From an archaeon (GTDB lineage Archaea > AGJL01 > Methanococci > Methanococcales > Methanocaldococcaceae), in contig JAJRSC010000029.1 in assembly GCA_024278985.1 (NCBI GenBank), positions 1-38,719 on the forward strand: a stretch of 38,719 bases of DNA, read 5' to 3'. Of this stretch, positions 38,319 to 38,719 are shown in pieces. Below the pieces are notes generated by a model. The model was not told where the DNA came from and ran no database searches. It was given only the letters and a program-made list of their open reading frames with translations. The position numbers and the translations under genes are program-made. Positions within the stretch are counted from its first letter, which is position 1. Each line of letters begins with the position of its first letter.

Positions 38319-38719
38319 ATGGGTATAGAGAAATTAATAGAGTTAGCTAAAGAAATTAGAGATGAAAATCTTAGAGAGAAGGTTATTAATTTTATAAAAA
38401 ATCCTAAAGCTACACATCCAGAAATTAAAGAAACTGGTGTTAGTTTAGAAGAATCACCTGCAAGTATAAACTGGCATCATAGATATAGAGGAGGACTAAT
38501 TGAGCATACTGTAGCAGTTACAAAGTTAGCAATGAAAATGGCTAATGTTTTTGAAGATGTTTATGGGGTAAAAATAAATAAGGACTATGTGATAGCTGGA
38601 GCTTTACTCCATGATATTATGAAACCATATAATTATGTAAAAACAGAGGAAGGTTTTGACCATTATGATTTATTCAACTTAGACCATCTAACTCTTGCAG
38701 TTGCTGAACTATATAAAAG
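38319..38719 (+). CDS. HD-domain phosphohydrolase (partial, runs off window)
   Basis: The first 133 codons of an HD-superfamily metal-dependent phosphohydrolase. The metal-binding pattern is visible: HHRYRGGLIEHTVAVTKLA supplies the early His residues and GALLHDIMKPYNYV the HD pair. A helical N-terminus (GIEKLIELAKEIRDENLREK) precedes it. GAGGTG lies 8 nt before the ATG. No substrate can be named; related archaeal proteins are annotated as nucleotidases or uncharacterised. The remainder lies beyond the window. Confidence 0.85.
   Translation, partial: MGIEKLIELAKEIRDENLREKVINFIKNPKATHPEIKETGVSLEESPASINWHHRYRGGLIEHTVAVTKLAMKMANVFEDVYGVKINKDYVIAGALLHDIMKPYNYVKTEEGFDHYDLFNLDHLTLAVAELYK

Overview
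This AT-rich window of about 38.7 kb is archaeal and comes from a methanogen of the order Methanococcales, most likely the Methanocaldococcus group. The evidence is mch, an Hmd paralogue, an HcgA/HmdB-type radical SAM gene, a Methanocaldococcus-type S-layer gene, a one-subunit RPA with several OB folds, a small archaeal histone and a fused ThiD-ThiN. BRE/TATA promoters precede several genes, GGTGA-type Shine-Dalgarno (SD) sites are common, and the two tRNAs are GC-rich against the AT-rich background, as expected for a thermophile. The neighbouring pairs sucC-galE, yhbY-sppA and purM-purF also fit that group. This is core chromosome. I see no insertion sequence, prophage, CRISPR array or origin.

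Layout. Positions 1-2418 hold a Mg/Co-chelatase-type AAA+ gene with the start of its VWA partner (minus strand), divergent from a metal/cobalamin-type ABC ATPase. Positions 2498-7723 hold hcgA (minus) divergent from mch, then an amidohydrolase, sucC and galE. Positions 7724-9544 carry EF-1alpha and ribosomal protein S10, closed by a hairpin facing a circularly permuted GTPase. Positions 10768-17689 form a plus-strand run: protein-only RNase P (HARP), DUF356, an unknown helical protein, ileS, RPA and a MoaE-like protein. Positions 17713-20455 hold a UPF0210 protein and an AIR-synthase-related protein, convergent with aroA-tmk-CofE-like (minus). Positions 23207-27393 hold prs, minD, then a lipoprotein and the S-layer gene on the minus strand. 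Positions 27707-30412 hold yhbY, sppA, thiDN and two minus-strand tRNAs (Ala, Ser). Positions 30518-38719 hold hmdII, purM, purF, a K+ channel, a metallo-beta-lactamase protein, a zinc-ribbon/DUF84 NTPase, crcB, argC, a histone and a truncated HD-domain gene.

How the genes relate. Mch, HcgA and HmdII all touch the methenyl/methylene-H4MPT step of methanogenesis or its FeGP cofactor. PurM, PurF and Prs belong to purine/PRPP supply, and AroA and ArgC to amino acid synthesis. IleRS, EF-1alpha, S10, YhbY, the GTPase, HARP and the tRNAs belong to translation and RNA maturation.

Most notable are two broken reading frames. The essential single-polypeptide IleRS gene has one in-frame TAA inside its editing domain, with both halves otherwise intact. 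The chelatase gene is split into two frames exactly at a run of ten A residues, where a -1 shift would fuse the AAA+ and VWA parts. The K+ channel gene appears to have an ATA start codon at the expected distance from its SD. I found no convincing completely new system; the strongest leads are these recoding-or-error sites.
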